Virus record (IMG/VR): IMGVR_UViG_3300031658_000112
Span: 1 to 24,887 of that record
Source: a virus
DNA: 24,887 nucleotides
Reading direction: 5' to 3' (one strand)
The first letter of the stretch is position 1. Every line of letters starts with the position of its first letter. Below are positions 1 to 6,383 of the stretch, piece by piece. The notes beneath the pieces are model-generated. The model made no database searches. It saw nothing but the letters and a program-made list of their open reading frames with translations, and was not told where the DNA came from. The translations under genes and the position numbers were made by a program.

Positions 1-20
1 TTTATACAACTTTTTAGCAT

Positions 21-51
21 AAAAAAAGGGATGACGTTAACGCCACCCCTT
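21..51 (-). terminator. Rho-independent terminator after gene 32
   Basis: Read on the minus strand, an 11-bp stem (arms 41-51 and 26-36, with two G-U pairs) closes a TTAA loop and runs directly into a T-tract of seven. It lies about 20 nt past the gp32 stop codon. Together with the terminator at 1117-1151 it isolates gp32 as a single-gene transcription unit. Confidence 0.88.
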
Positions 52-72
52 AAAACTTAGACTGGATAGGAA

Positions 73-963
73 CTAGTCAGCGTTAGCTAACTTCTGAAAA
101 TAAGACATAGCGTCATCATCTCCAGCATCGTCTGCTGCATCAGCGGTTGCAGGTGCAACCGTCTTAGGAGCAACAGGTTCCGCTACTGTATCCAACGCGA
201 CCTCTTCTTTCACGGTGCGTGGTGCAGTCTCACCCAGAACTTCAAACAACTTGGTTTGGAGTTCGTCATAAGTTTTATAGTTTGCAGGATCATTATAATA
301 GTTGATATCATAAATCTGGTTCATCACTGCCTGAAGTTGAACCTCATCACCTTCTGCTAATGCAGTTGATGCTTTAAACTCTGACTTATCGTAGTTACGA
401 TAACCATCAAGTTGACGAATCTTCAGTTGAAAGTCTGCACCCGCCCAAAGATCAAATGGGTCGCAGGGAGTTTCGCCTGGAAATTGTGGTTGCATCAGGT
501 CTTGAATCTTATCAAAGATTTTCTTACCGAACTGATAAAGGAAAACTTTACCTTCATTGTGAGGTGCAGATGGGTCGCTAACAACTTGGATGTTAACAAC
601 GTAGTGCAACCTACGCTTTTGCTTACGGACTGTGGCGCGGTCATCTTCGTTACCAGAGTTCCACAACTTAGCGTTGTATTCACCTAGTGGGTCTGCTTGA
701 CCCAGTGAAGTCAGAGACCTCTCAATGTACCACTTACCAGTATCGCCTTTGAAACCGTGATCCCAATAACGAACCCAAGGCACATCGCCTTCTGCTGGTA
801 GGAATCGAATTACTGCGTAACCGTTTCCTGCTTTATCTACTGTAGGTTTCCAGATGTGGGAAGTATCTTCTTTCTCGAATTTACTACCACCTGCTGATTC
901 TTTTGCTGCCTCAACGAGTGCTGAGATGTCTGTTCGTCTTGATTTAAGTTTGGAAATATCCAT
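73..963 (-). CDS. 32: gp32-like single-stranded DNA-binding protein
   Basis: T4-type gp32 binds single-stranded DNA cooperatively during replication, recombination and repair. The 296-residue product has the family order: a basic N-terminus (KLKSRR, residues 5-10) like the LAST cooperativity motif, an OB-fold core with the hallmark stretch NEGKVFLYQFGKKIFDKI near residues 136-153, and an acidic tail (ADDAGDDDAMSYF) that in T4 recruits other replication proteins. T4 gp32 has a His/Cys3 zinc site. Here the matching segment (DHGFKGDTGKWYIERSLTSL) has no cysteine, so the zinc site is absent, as I recall for cyanophage relatives. The ATG at 963 has a good SD (AGAAGGG, 8 nt upstream). It is transcribed from the promoter at 1071-1098 through a structured leader and ends at the terminator at 21-51. 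Confidence 0.95.
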   Translation of the reverse strand: MDISKLKSRRTDISALVEAAKESAGGSKFEKEDTSHIWKPTVDKAGNGYAVIRFLPAEGDVPWVRYWDHGFKGDTGKWYIERSLTSLGQADPLGEYNAKLWNSGNEDDRATVRKQKRRLHYVVNIQVVSDPSAPHNEGKVFLYQFGKKIFDKIQDLMQPQFPGETPCDPFDLWAGADFQLKIRQLDGYRNYDKSEFKASTALAEGDEVQLQAVMNQIYDINYYNDPANYKTYDELQTKLFEVLGETAPRTVKEEVALDTVAEPVAPKTVAPATADAADDAGDDDAMSYFQKLANAD

Positions 964-998
964 TCTTTTTGCCCTTCTATTATTAACTGAAATATGTT

Positions 999-1049
999 TT
1001 ACTACACACGATTAGGATGTGGTTCCCTAATCGCTTACTACACCCGATT
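999..1049 (-). promoter_or_regulatory. Structured gp32 leader with direct repeats and hairpin
   Basis: Between promoter and gp32 start lies an imperfect 15-nt direct repeat (999-1013 and 1035-1049, 14 of 15 identical; minus-strand core GTGTAGTAA). An 8-bp inverted repeat (1009-1016 with 1026-1033) with a 9-nt loop lies between and partly inside the copies. AATCG of the upstream copy could also pair with CGATT of the hairpin, giving a competing 5-bp stem. An A/U-rich unpaired stretch follows, running into the SD. T4 gp32 represses its own translation by binding a pseudoknot-nucleated, unstructured leader. Equivalent function here is inference from position and architecture. Confidence 0.5.
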
Positions 1050-1070
1050 GATTCCTCAACCTTACATACT

Positions 1071-1098
1071 ATTATAAGCATTTGGACTGAGATGTCAA
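1071..1098 (-). promoter_or_regulatory. Sigma70-like promoter P1 for gp32
   Basis: On the minus strand: -35 TTGACA (1093-1098, perfect), 16-bp spacer, -10 TATAAT (1071-1076, perfect). The spacer TCTCAGTCCAAATGCT is largely shared with three other promoters at 3693, 8878 and 12169. It lies about 108 nt upstream of the gp32 start and just downstream of the terminator at 1117-1151. Confidence 0.88.
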
Positions 1099-1116
1099 GG
1101 GTTTCCTTCATCATAT

Positions 1117-1151
1117 AAAAAAGACTCACCTTTAAAATCCAAAGGCAAGTC
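1117..1151 (-). terminator. Rho-independent terminator after the 78-residue gene
   Basis: Minus strand: an 11-bp stem (1141-1151 with 1123-1133, two G-U pairs) closes a 7-nt loop and is followed by six T (1117-1122). It starts 12 nt past the stop of the gene at 1163-1399 and separates it from the gp32 promoter. Confidence 0.85.
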
Positions 1152-1162
1152 TGCAATACTAT

Positions 1163-1399
1163 CTATTTCTTACCATCAGACACGAACGTGTTTATGCTCT
1201 GTGCCATATCCCTAATCTCCGAAAAGGTTGGATATGATGTGGGTTCTGGATAATCAGGATTCTGTCCCGCTTCTACTTCAAAGGAGTACTGATTAATTGC
1301 ACTTTCTCTACCAGCATGGTATTGGTCAGTGAGTATATCCTTTGCTTGGTTGAAAATATCAAACCTAAGTTCGAACGGGGTTTTGTGTGATGTAGACAT
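1163..1399 (-). CDS. Small conserved phage protein, unknown function
   Basis: 78 residues, soluble, no signal peptide or membrane segment. The N-terminal half reads ELRFDIFNQAKDILTDQYH and looks helical; the middle is acidic and proline-rich (NPDYPEPTSYPTFSEI); a short helix ends it. The pattern resembles a small protein that recurs in marine T4-like phages, but no function is known to me. The ATG at 1399 has a strong SD (AAGGAG, 7 nt spacing). It is bounded by terminators on both sides (1117-1151 and 1428-1453). I see no clear promoter in the short gap after the porin gene, so it may depend on readthrough. Confidence 0.75.
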   Translation of the reverse strand: MSTSHKTPFELRFDIFNQAKDILTDQYHAGRESAINQYSFEVEAGQNPDYPEPTSYPTFSEIRDMAQSINTFVSDGKK

Positions 1400-1427
1400 A
1401 AATGTCTCCTTGTGTGTGTGTGATAAA

Positions 1428-1453
1428 CTTGCCCTTGAGTATTCAAAGGCAAG
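1428..1453 (-). terminator. Hairpin terminator after the porin gene
   Basis: A 26-nt near-perfect inverted repeat: 11 bp with one G-U pair, a 4-nt loop, then TTTATC on the minus strand. It begins 16 nt past the porin stop. The T-tract is short, so termination may be partial. An alternating TG tract (1411-1421) lies between the hairpin and the next SD. Confidence 0.7.
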
Positions 1454-1468
1454 GTGTTCGATAATATA

Positions 1469-2188
1469 TTAGAGATTGAGAGTAGCAGTAGCGACTACGG
1501 CATTTTCTGCCCAGTCAAGTCCACCAATATCATTCTTGCTCAAATCGGTTCCAACATAAGCAACTTCTACATCTAACTTTTCTAGCAAAGTTACAGTGCC
1601 AGATACTTGGAAGTTGAAATACTTATCATCGCCATTAGCGAAAGTAGCAGTATCTAAGAAAGTTTCACCAACTTGTGCGCCAAGAGTTACAAATCCAACT
1701 TTATGATTGTATCCAGCAAAAACATATGTTGCCTTTCCACTTTCACCATAACCATCGTCTGTCCAGTTAACGCCAACTTCAACGCCTTTCCAATCAGCAG
1801 CGGCATATACTTCACCGTAGTCATTGTTGTCGTTGCTACCATCATTAGGATAGGTGTAGTAGATGTAACCTACATCAACCGCAACATCGGATACTGAAAA
1901 TGTGTATCCAGCACTATAGTCAAGTTCAAGAGTTGCTTCATCGTTACCGACAGAATTAAAGTCGATTGAAGAACCCCAAACACCAGCATGAAAACCTGAT
2001 GTGTGATTAAGGTTGATAGAACCTTGCATTGCAACATCATCGTTAGATTGACTGATACCACGGAAACGATAGTCGGATGTAACGGCAAGAGAACCGTCTA
2101 GTGACAGGTCTTCAACGAAAGTATTGGCGATGGCATTGCCAGCGAATAATGAGGCAGCGACTGCTCCACAGATTAAAGTTTTGTTCAT
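1469..2188 (-). CDS. TorF/Gcw_chp-type putative outer-membrane porin
   Basis: 239 residues with a clear signal peptide: MNKT, a hydrophobic core at residues 5-17, and an A-I-A cleavage motif ending at residue 21. The mature start carries the hallmark of the TIGR02001/Gcw_chp (TorF-type) family: SLAVTSDYRFRGISQS, then a QGSINL strand and GFHAGVWGSSIDF. The rest alternates strand-like segments ending in aromatic or hydrophobic residues (DYSAGY, VDVGYIYYTY, GVEVGVNW, VEVAYVG), as expected for a small beta-barrel; the last strand ends ATLNL. It would be exported by Sec and inserted in the host outer membrane. Substrate is unknown. The SD is AAGGA, 6 nt from the ATG. It sits between gp33 and a small phage gene on the same strand, so it is phage-borne cargo. 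A role in nutrient entry or receptor masking is speculation. Confidence 0.87.
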   Translation of the reverse strand: MNKTLICGAVAASLFAGNAIANTFVEDLSLDGSLAVTSDYRFRGISQSNDDVAMQGSINLNHTSGFHAGVWGSSIDFNSVGNDEATLELDYSAGYTFSVSDVAVDVGYIYYTYPNDGSNDNNDYGEVYAAADWKGVEVGVNWTDDGYGESGKATYVFAGYNHKVGFVTLGAQVGETFLDTATFANGDDKYFNFQVSGTVTLLEKLDVEVAYVGTDLSKNDIGGLDWAENAVVATATLNL

Positions 2189-2229
2189 AATAATTCCTTA
2201 TAATATTAAATAATTAAAAATCCAGATTA

Positions 2230-2257
2230 ACTGGGCGTATTTTTACTTATGCCCAGT
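2230..2257 (-). promoter_or_regulatory. Hairpin in the porin leader
   Basis: A 7-bp GC-rich stem (2230-2236 with 2251-2257) with a 14-nt A-rich loop lies about 40 nt upstream of the porin start. There is no immediate T-tract, so it is not a standard terminator. It could be an mRNA-stabilising or regulatory leader element. Confidence 0.4.
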
Positions 2258-2280
2258 CTATTCCAAATTTTTGGTTTAAT

Positions 2281-2298
2281 GACGGTGATAATACCGTC
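2281..2298 (-). terminator. Weak hairpin after gp33
   Basis: A 6-bp perfect stem (2281-2286 with 2293-2298) with a 6-nt loop starts 5 nt past the gp33 stop. The next bases on the minus strand are ATTAAACC, so the T-tract is missing. It may be an attenuator or RNA-end stabiliser more than an efficient terminator. Confidence 0.35.
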
Positions 2299-2302
2299 AA
2301 AT

Positions 2303-2578
2303 TTATTCGTCAATTGGTAACTCATTTGACTTAGGGAAGTAGTTTAGGTTCATAGCTTCCACTTCTAATTTTTCTTTGATAATGACCGAAATATATTTTT
2401 TACAGTCTTCAACTTCTATGGAGTGTACCTCACATAAGTGGATGATAGCATCCATATGTGAGAGGTTGCCCTTACGAACTACACCTTCAATAAGTTTAGT
2501 GAATTTTGCCTTTGTCATAAACTCCACAGAGTCGAGAGGAAGAGCAGATTCATTCTTCACTAATATCTTCCCCTTCAT
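2303..2578 (-). CDS. 33: gp33-like late-transcription co-activator
   Basis: T4 gp33 bridges RNA polymerase and the sliding clamp to activate late promoters. This 91-residue protein follows the family's compact pattern: a helix FTKLIEGVVRKG, the segment SHMDAIIHLCEVHSIEVEDCKKYI, then IIKEKLEVEAMNL and a short acidic end. These align by eye with T4 gp33 segments around YLEATTAFLEENSI and IIEKIQSEAI. The called start at 2578 overlaps the upstream gene by 29 nt and has a weak SD. ATG 2515 (MTKAKFTKL) is a possible alternative, although its GGAG is only 3 nt away. The assignment is supported by exact late promoters elsewhere in the window (18870, 23495). Confidence 0.75.
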   Translation of the reverse strand: MKGKILVKNESALPLDSVEFMTKAKFTKLIEGVVRKGNLSHMDAIIHLCEVHSIEVEDCKKYISVIIKEKLEVEAMNLNYFPKSNELPIDE

Positions 2579-2786
2579 CGGGTTCTTGTTGACTCATATC
2601 CACCACTTCTACACTTTCGGTTTCTGTTTGAGGCGCATTACTTACCCGCACACTTTCCTTTATAGCATCAATCAATTGTGAAACTTCCCCGTAAGGTTTG
2701 GCAAGTAGATAATCAACAAGTGCGTTAAATACCGACTCCGGTATTACTGCTACTTTTTCCACACTTCTTTCTTCGTTATTGCTCAT
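2550..2786 (-). CDS. Small acidic conserved phage protein, unknown function
   Basis: 78 residues. The first half is a probable helical domain (AVIPESVFNALVDYLLAKPYGEVSQLIDAIKES). The second half is a disordered acidic tail (VEVVDMSQQEPDEGEDISEE). The pattern DYL..KPYGEVS.LIDAI looks like a family seen near replication and late-regulation genes of marine T4-like phages; function is not known to me. The SD is AAGGAG at 8 nt. Its 3' end overlaps the gp33 start by 29 nt, so the two are probably translationally coupled. Confidence 0.7.
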   Translation of the reverse strand: MSNNEERSVEKVAVIPESVFNALVDYLLAKPYGEVSQLIDAIKESVRVSNAPQTETESVEVVDMSQQEPDEGEDISEE

Positions 2787-2791
2787 TTAAA

Positions 2792-3364
2792 TTACTCCTT
2801 TATATTCATTTCTTTTGTCCACTCCATCCCAATATCAGGATAGAAAGTTCCAATGTCTCTTACGACATTTCCGTCTGCATCATATGCAAGTGCTAGACTT
2901 ACTGTGCCTGTTGTACTCTCCATCAGTTTTCCGTATCGGTGGTCTAACCAGATACCATCCTTGATGTAGATTTTAAGATTTTTAACATACGCTTCAGTGA
3001 CTTGAAACTCTTGCCTTTGCTTAGACTCTTTAGAATCCTTCTGCGACTTTAGACCAGAGAGAAGCTCTGTGTTGTATTTCAACCACTCTTTAACTTTGAC
3101 ATAACTCACTGGGTGTTCATCAGGAAGAGCAAGCACATCAGGATGCACACTGCTGTTCTTTGCTGGTGCGCGTTTTGACCTTGCCACTGCAAGACGTTCA
3201 CTCGCTGCTACTCTCTGCTCTGGTGTCATAGGTTTACGCTTTCGCTTTGTCACCTTGACAACATTTGAACCTAGTTCTTCGTGTAAAGCACGTTTCTTAG
3301 CATCACGTTTGTTAGCGCGTTTCTGTGCTGGTGTAAGTAGATGTTCCATCTCAAATTTGCTCAT
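2792..3364 (-). CDS. Conserved phage protein with basic N-terminus, unknown function
   Basis: 190 residues. Residues 10-75 are strongly basic (KRANKRDAKKR, TKRKRKPMTPEQRV, ARSKRAPAK) and could bind nucleic acid. A helical part follows (SYVKVKEWLKYNTELLSGLK) and then VTEAYVKNLKIYIKDGIWLDHRYG, a layout I recognise from an uncharacterised family of cyanophage-like genomes. It is not recognisably gp59, which might be expected near gp32/gp33. The ATG shares one base with the upstream stop (TAATG). It belongs to the operon from promoter P2 through gp33. Confidence 0.7.
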   Translation of the reverse strand: MSKFEMEHLLTPAQKRANKRDAKKRALHEELGSNVVKVTKRKRKPMTPEQRVAASERLAVARSKRAPAKNSSVHPDVLALPDEHPVSYVKVKEWLKYNTELLSGLKSQKDSKESKQRQEFQVTEAYVKNLKIYIKDGIWLDHRYGKLMESTTGTVSLALAYDADGNVVRDIGTFYPDIGMEWTKEMNIKE

Positions 3365-3645
3365 TATATTTCTTTTACCAGTCCGTTATACGATTCCATC
3401 GTGGACATTTTAAATGTCCTCCAACCAGACTGGTCTACATCCCAAACCAAAATATTGTCCTTTTCTTTAGGATCATTAGGTAAAGAGTGTTTCCGATGTT
3501 CTTCAGGTACTGCTCTGCTGACTAGAGTTGCGTTCATTTCTCTTATAGACCCGTCATTCTTTATAAAAGATAAATTTACGACTCCCTTATATAGATGTTT
3601 AAATATTGTTTTACGGGTTGGTCTGTGTCCTTCTTTCATTGGCAT
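3364..3645 (-). CDS. SH3-like beta-barrel phage protein (DUF2693-like)
   Basis: 93 residues. The pattern is that of the small SH3-fold family common in T4-like marine phages: KGVVNLSFIKNDGSIREMNATL, then the loop VPEEHRK, then ILVWDVDQSGWRTFKMSTM, i.e. short strands ending in a W-R-x-F strand. The family is usually annotated only by fold; nucleic-acid or protein binding is plausible but unproven. The ATG at 3645 follows a good SD (AAGGA). It is the first gene downstream of promoter P2. Confidence 0.75.
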   Translation of the reverse strand: MPMKEGHRPTRKTIFKHLYKGVVNLSFIKNDGSIREMNATLVSRAVPEEHRKHSLPNDPKEKDNILVWDVDQSGWRTFKMSTMESYNGLVKEI

Positions 3646-3692
3646 AACTATTTTCCTTAAACATCGGAGTGTTTCCCCGACTCACTTATACT

Positions 3693-3720
3693 ATTATAAG
3701 CATTCGGAATGAAAAGTCAA
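3693..3720 (-). promoter_or_regulatory. Sigma70-like promoter P2
   Basis: Minus strand: -35 TTGACT (3715-3720), 16-bp spacer TTTCATTCCGAATGCT, -10 TATAAT (3693-3698). The -35 overlaps the stop codon of the last gene of the glycan island (3717). It drives the SH3-like gene and the genes through gp33, possibly the porin. The leader has a short hairpin (CGGGG/CTCCG) about 30 nt upstream of the ATG. Confidence 0.87.
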
Positions 3721-4361
3721 GTCTTTTTCTTGGGGCAGGAAACCATCACTTTGACGTTTTTAGGAAGGTTTATTTTGCAATTAGGATGACTATGGTAAAG
3801 ATAAAAGGTTATCTTAGGGAACTCTTTAAAAATTCCATTCCATATCGGTCGCCAGTTATCAAGCAACTTGTAGTTGTTAGAAGGTTCCCTATCGCTTGAT
3901 AGAACAACGTCTGTATATGAACGCATATTAGTATCAAACAAAGAATCGAAACCATACATATGAATTTCGTCAGGTTGATGCCGAACAGCAGAATAGTGAG
4001 CGGCAAGATGACCGCAGTTAAAGTTAGTTGCTGCAAGATTGGGGTCGCCCAAGTCACAGTATGACGGAACGTGTGTGTAAAACTCGCGGATATGGTGTGC
4101 ATGTTTTATGTAGAATGAAGAGTGTGAGTCCATCCAAATTTTAGGTCTGTTTGCCAGAACCCATTGATACGTATCAAGGTTTACCGAACCCTCTGTAAGT
4201 GCTGCCATCATTTTAAAGTCGCCTATACATGCAGCATAAACATTCCTGACTTCAAACGGTGGAAGATTACAAACGATAAGTTTTCCTTCTCTATCCATGC
4301 GGATTGATTGAGGCATAAGTTGTGCGCTATCACCATTACCAAGGATGTGAATTTTTTTCAT
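3717..4361 (-). CDS. Putative Rossmann-type glycosyltransferase (GT29/MptE-like)
   Basis: 214 residues, soluble. It opens with a strand and glycine loop (KKIHILGNGDSAQL) resembling the GNGPS loop of sialyltransferase-like and MptE-like folds. A later stretch, GHLAAHYSAVRHQPDEIHMY followed by GFDS, matches the second conserved motif of those folds (small-residue helix, then strand and GFD). This makes it a candidate nucleotide-sugar-dependent enzyme, but the family call is by pattern only and catalysis is unproven. The start overlaps the upstream stop (ATGA). It is the last gene of the glycan island. Confidence 0.5.
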   Translation of the reverse strand: MKKIHILGNGDSAQLMPQSIRMDREGKLIVCNLPPFEVRNVYAACIGDFKMMAALTEGSVNLDTYQWVLANRPKIWMDSHSSFYIKHAHHIREFYTHVPSYCDLGDPNLAATNFNCGHLAAHYSAVRHQPDEIHMYGFDSLFDTNMRSYTDVVLSSDREPSNNYKLLDNWRPIWNGIFKEFPKITFYLYHSHPNCKINLPKNVKVMVSCPKKKT

Positions 4362-5008
4362 AAGTTTTTCATCTGCCTTCTAATCTCATCTTTGCCCTTT
4401 TCACCTGTCCAATGCATTATTACTGGATTGCTTGGAACGTTATTATCTATATGATCTATTCTAAGGACATTAAACCTATGAGGCGCATCTGCAATCATCA
4501 TCATCTTACGCATATAGTCACCCCCTATCATAGCATGCATCACTTCTTGGTCTCCACGATGTTCTTTCTTATCAGCGACAGACATCCACTGACGCAAGGT
4601 TGGTGGTCTCCCTTCAAAGGCAACGACTCCGGTATTATGCCAGTCACCATTTTCTGGTCTACGCTTACTCCAAGGGTGGTCCTTAACCATTGTCAGTTTA
4701 TTGTGGACAACGTAGTTGAATATCCCTACAGGGTCTGACATTACTTGGCAGTCTGTGTCCAACCAGCAGACTCTATTAAACTCTTGATGTGCTGCTTCTA
4801 ACATCGCCTCTATCTTTGAGAACCAACCGTTTGCTTTACAAGTAATAATGCGATGGGCAAAGGATGACACACTTGTAAGCATCTCCTCAGTCATACCAAA
4901 GTCGGCAATGATTAGTGGGACTTTGGTATACTTAGAATAGTTATTAATAAACCAAGGCAGTTGCCATTCAGTATTTTTATCACATCCTGTTAAGAAACAT
5001 TCGCTCAT
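4358..5008 (-). CDS. GT-A-fold glycosyltransferase (GT8-like)
   Basis: 216 residues. It begins FLTGCDKNTEWQLPWFINNY, typical of GT-A sugar transferases. The metal-binding DxD motif is clear in RVCWLDTDCQV around residue 94. Further family-like features are NTGVVAFEG (acceptor loop), HRGDQEVMHAMIGG, and a late HWTG segment. It should transfer a sugar from a nucleotide sugar; acceptor unknown. The start overlaps the upstream stop by ATGA and its own stop does the same with the next gene, so it is translated as part of a coupled chain. Confidence 0.8.
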   Translation of the reverse strand: MSECFLTGCDKNTEWQLPWFINNYSKYTKVPLIIADFGMTEEMLTSVSSFAHRIITCKANGWFSKIEAMLEAAHQEFNRVCWLDTDCQVMSDPVGIFNYVVHNKLTMVKDHPWSKRRPENGDWHNTGVVAFEGRPPTLRQWMSVADKKEHRGDQEVMHAMIGGDYMRKMMMIADAPHRFNVLRIDHIDNNVPSNPVIMHWTGEKGKDEIRRQMKNL

Positions 5009-5649
5009 AGTAGTCTGTAACTCTCTCCGTAGTTATGCTTCGCTCCGCAACCTTCCACTCTCTGTATGGTGCTGAAACTATCTCTTGCCTCAACTGGCCA
5101 TGGATAGTACTCTTCAATGAAGTCAAAGTTTCTATTAGATAAAAATATGTCTGTTGGTTGTGCATACTCTTTTGACTTTGCCAACAGTTTGACAGCAGCA
5201 TTTGGTTTCACGATGTATGCGTGTGCGCCTGGAAGATACTGCTTTGAGACCAGCGTATTAACACCCAAGGTCTTTGGAGTAATGAACTTGCCGTAACTGG
5301 GTGCGCCTAAAGATAGAACTCCCTTGAAGTTTAAAAACTCTGGGAGGAAATCTGTGAAGACTGCATCGTGTTCTAAGACAAGGACATCCTCGTTATTTTT
5401 TACAGACCAGTGCCAGAGTCTTTGATGCGACAGGAATGCTGAAAGACAGTTCTCAAAACGAGAATACTTTTCAACAAATCCTTTAGGGTCAATGCCCAGT
5501 TCTTTGGCAATAGTGAGCGGGGCGTGTTCCGGTGTAAAGGCAAATGATTTCTCTACCTTCACCCCATATTTCTCACCCGACTTGATACATCGCAATGCAC
5601 ATTTTTCAGACTCAATCATTCCTTCTATTGTTATGACAAATGCTTTCAT
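5005..5649 (-). CDS. GT25-family glycosyltransferase
   Basis: 214 residues. Family-25 (LOS/LPS galactosyltransferase-like) features: the opening strand KAFVITIEG, the acceptor helix CLSAFLSHQRLWHWSVKN, and the acidic motif VLVLEHDAVF (the family usually has LEDD). A later PGAHAYIVKPNAAVKLL matches the GAYLI..GA..LL segment, and QPTDIFLSN follows. It would transfer a hexose to a lipid-linked, protein or surface glycan. Translation is coupled to both neighbours by ATGA overlaps. It is a diverged paralogue of the next upstream gene (5646-6383). Confidence 0.8.
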   Translation of the reverse strand: MKAFVITIEGMIESEKCALRCIKSGEKYGVKVEKSFAFTPEHAPLTIAKELGIDPKGFVEKYSRFENCLSAFLSHQRLWHWSVKNNEDVLVLEHDAVFTDFLPEFLNFKGVLSLGAPSYGKFITPKTLGVNTLVSKQYLPGAHAYIVKPNAAVKLLAKSKEYAQPTDIFLSNRNFDFIEEYYPWPVEARDSFSTIQRVEGCGAKHNYGESYRLL

Positions 5650-6383
5650 AGTTTAGTAGTTGTTGATACTCCTGCCTGAACATTAGTGTAGTATGGATAG
5701 ACAACGCGCAACCAAGGGAATAACTGTCGGCACATTATTGCATCGTTTGGCCACATGCCCACTTCGAGAATTTTGTTAAGAAGTTCTTTAGCGGCATGAG
5801 GTCTTATTATATAGGCACTGTTTCCAGCGATGCCCATAGGAAGTGGAGGTTCACTATCGTCATCAATCTTTGGAACCTTATGTATTCCGTTAGAACCGGA
5901 AACCATAGAATGAAACTTATTCCCTTTGCGAGTGTTTCCGCGAGGGTCGTTGAGTCCAATGACTCCACACTGCTCATCAGCGTAATCGTCAGGATTAAAC
6001 TTACGAGTAAACTTTGCATCATGTTCAAGGACAACAATCGGTTCGTCAAGGTCTACACATTTCTTCCACAGACTGAAATGACTCAGGGCGCATGCCTTAA
6101 CTCTGTTTTGGTCAAGTGCGGGATACTGCTTTTGATGCAGACCTGTACGAAAGCAGACAGATGTTTCGCCATCTGTAGTTGGCCAAGACCATCGGACACT
6201 TTTACCAAAGACTTCAAACATAGCATCAATAATAGAAGTGCCACCTTGATCTCCTTTCGGAACAACTGCTTCGAATCGTTCTAGGGAGAGTTTGGTTGAT
6301 GTTGACCGAATACTTGCCTCCAGACTTTCAACCATTCTAACAGAGTCTGGGTTAGAAGACATTCTTATTACAAATCCCTTCAC
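5646..6383 (-). CDS. GT25-family glycosyltransferase (paralogue)
   Basis: Same signature as its downstream neighbour: KGFVIRM, VKACALSHFSLWKKC, IVVLEHDAKF, AGNSAYIIRPHAAKELL and WPNDAIM. I prefer the GTG start at 6383, giving a 245-residue protein beginning (M)KGFVIRM; it overlaps the upstream stop as GTGA and has an AGGA 8-9 nt upstream. The longer reading from 6416 would add 11 residues encoded inside the methyltransferase gene. The two tandem GT25 genes look like an old duplication and may add successive sugars. Confidence 0.8.
   Translation of the reverse strand: MKGFVIRMSSNPDSVRMVESLEASIRSTSTKLSLERFEAVVPKGDQGGTSIIDAMFEVFGKSVRWSWPTTDGETSVCFRTGLHQKQYPALDQNRVKACALSHFSLWKKCVDLDEPIVVLEHDAKFTRKFNPDDYADEQCGVIGLNDPRGNTRKGNKFHSMVSGSNGIHKVPKIDDDSEPPLPMGIAGNSAYIIRPHAAKELLNKILEVGMWPNDAIMCRQLFPWLRVVYPYYTNVQAGVSTTTKL

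Noticed and set aside
1411-1421. Alternating TG tract as a regulatory repeat or phase-variation switch
   Set aside because: Only about 5-6 units and located in a leader between a terminator and an SD; too short to support slippage control.
1469-2188. Porin as bacterial contamination or assembly chimera
   Set aside because: The gene lies on the same strand as phage genes with matching spacing, SD style and AT-rich leaders on both sides, and no sharp change in composition is visible.
2292-2297. TTGACG next to the gp33 stop as a -35 for the porin
   Set aside because: No acceptable -10 lies 15-18 bp downstream (TAAACC at 16 bp), and the sequence is part of a hairpin.
2792-3364. gp59 helicase loader, expected near gp32/gp33
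   Set aside because: The 190-residue protein has no resemblance by eye to T4 gp59 beyond being basic, so it is left as unknown.
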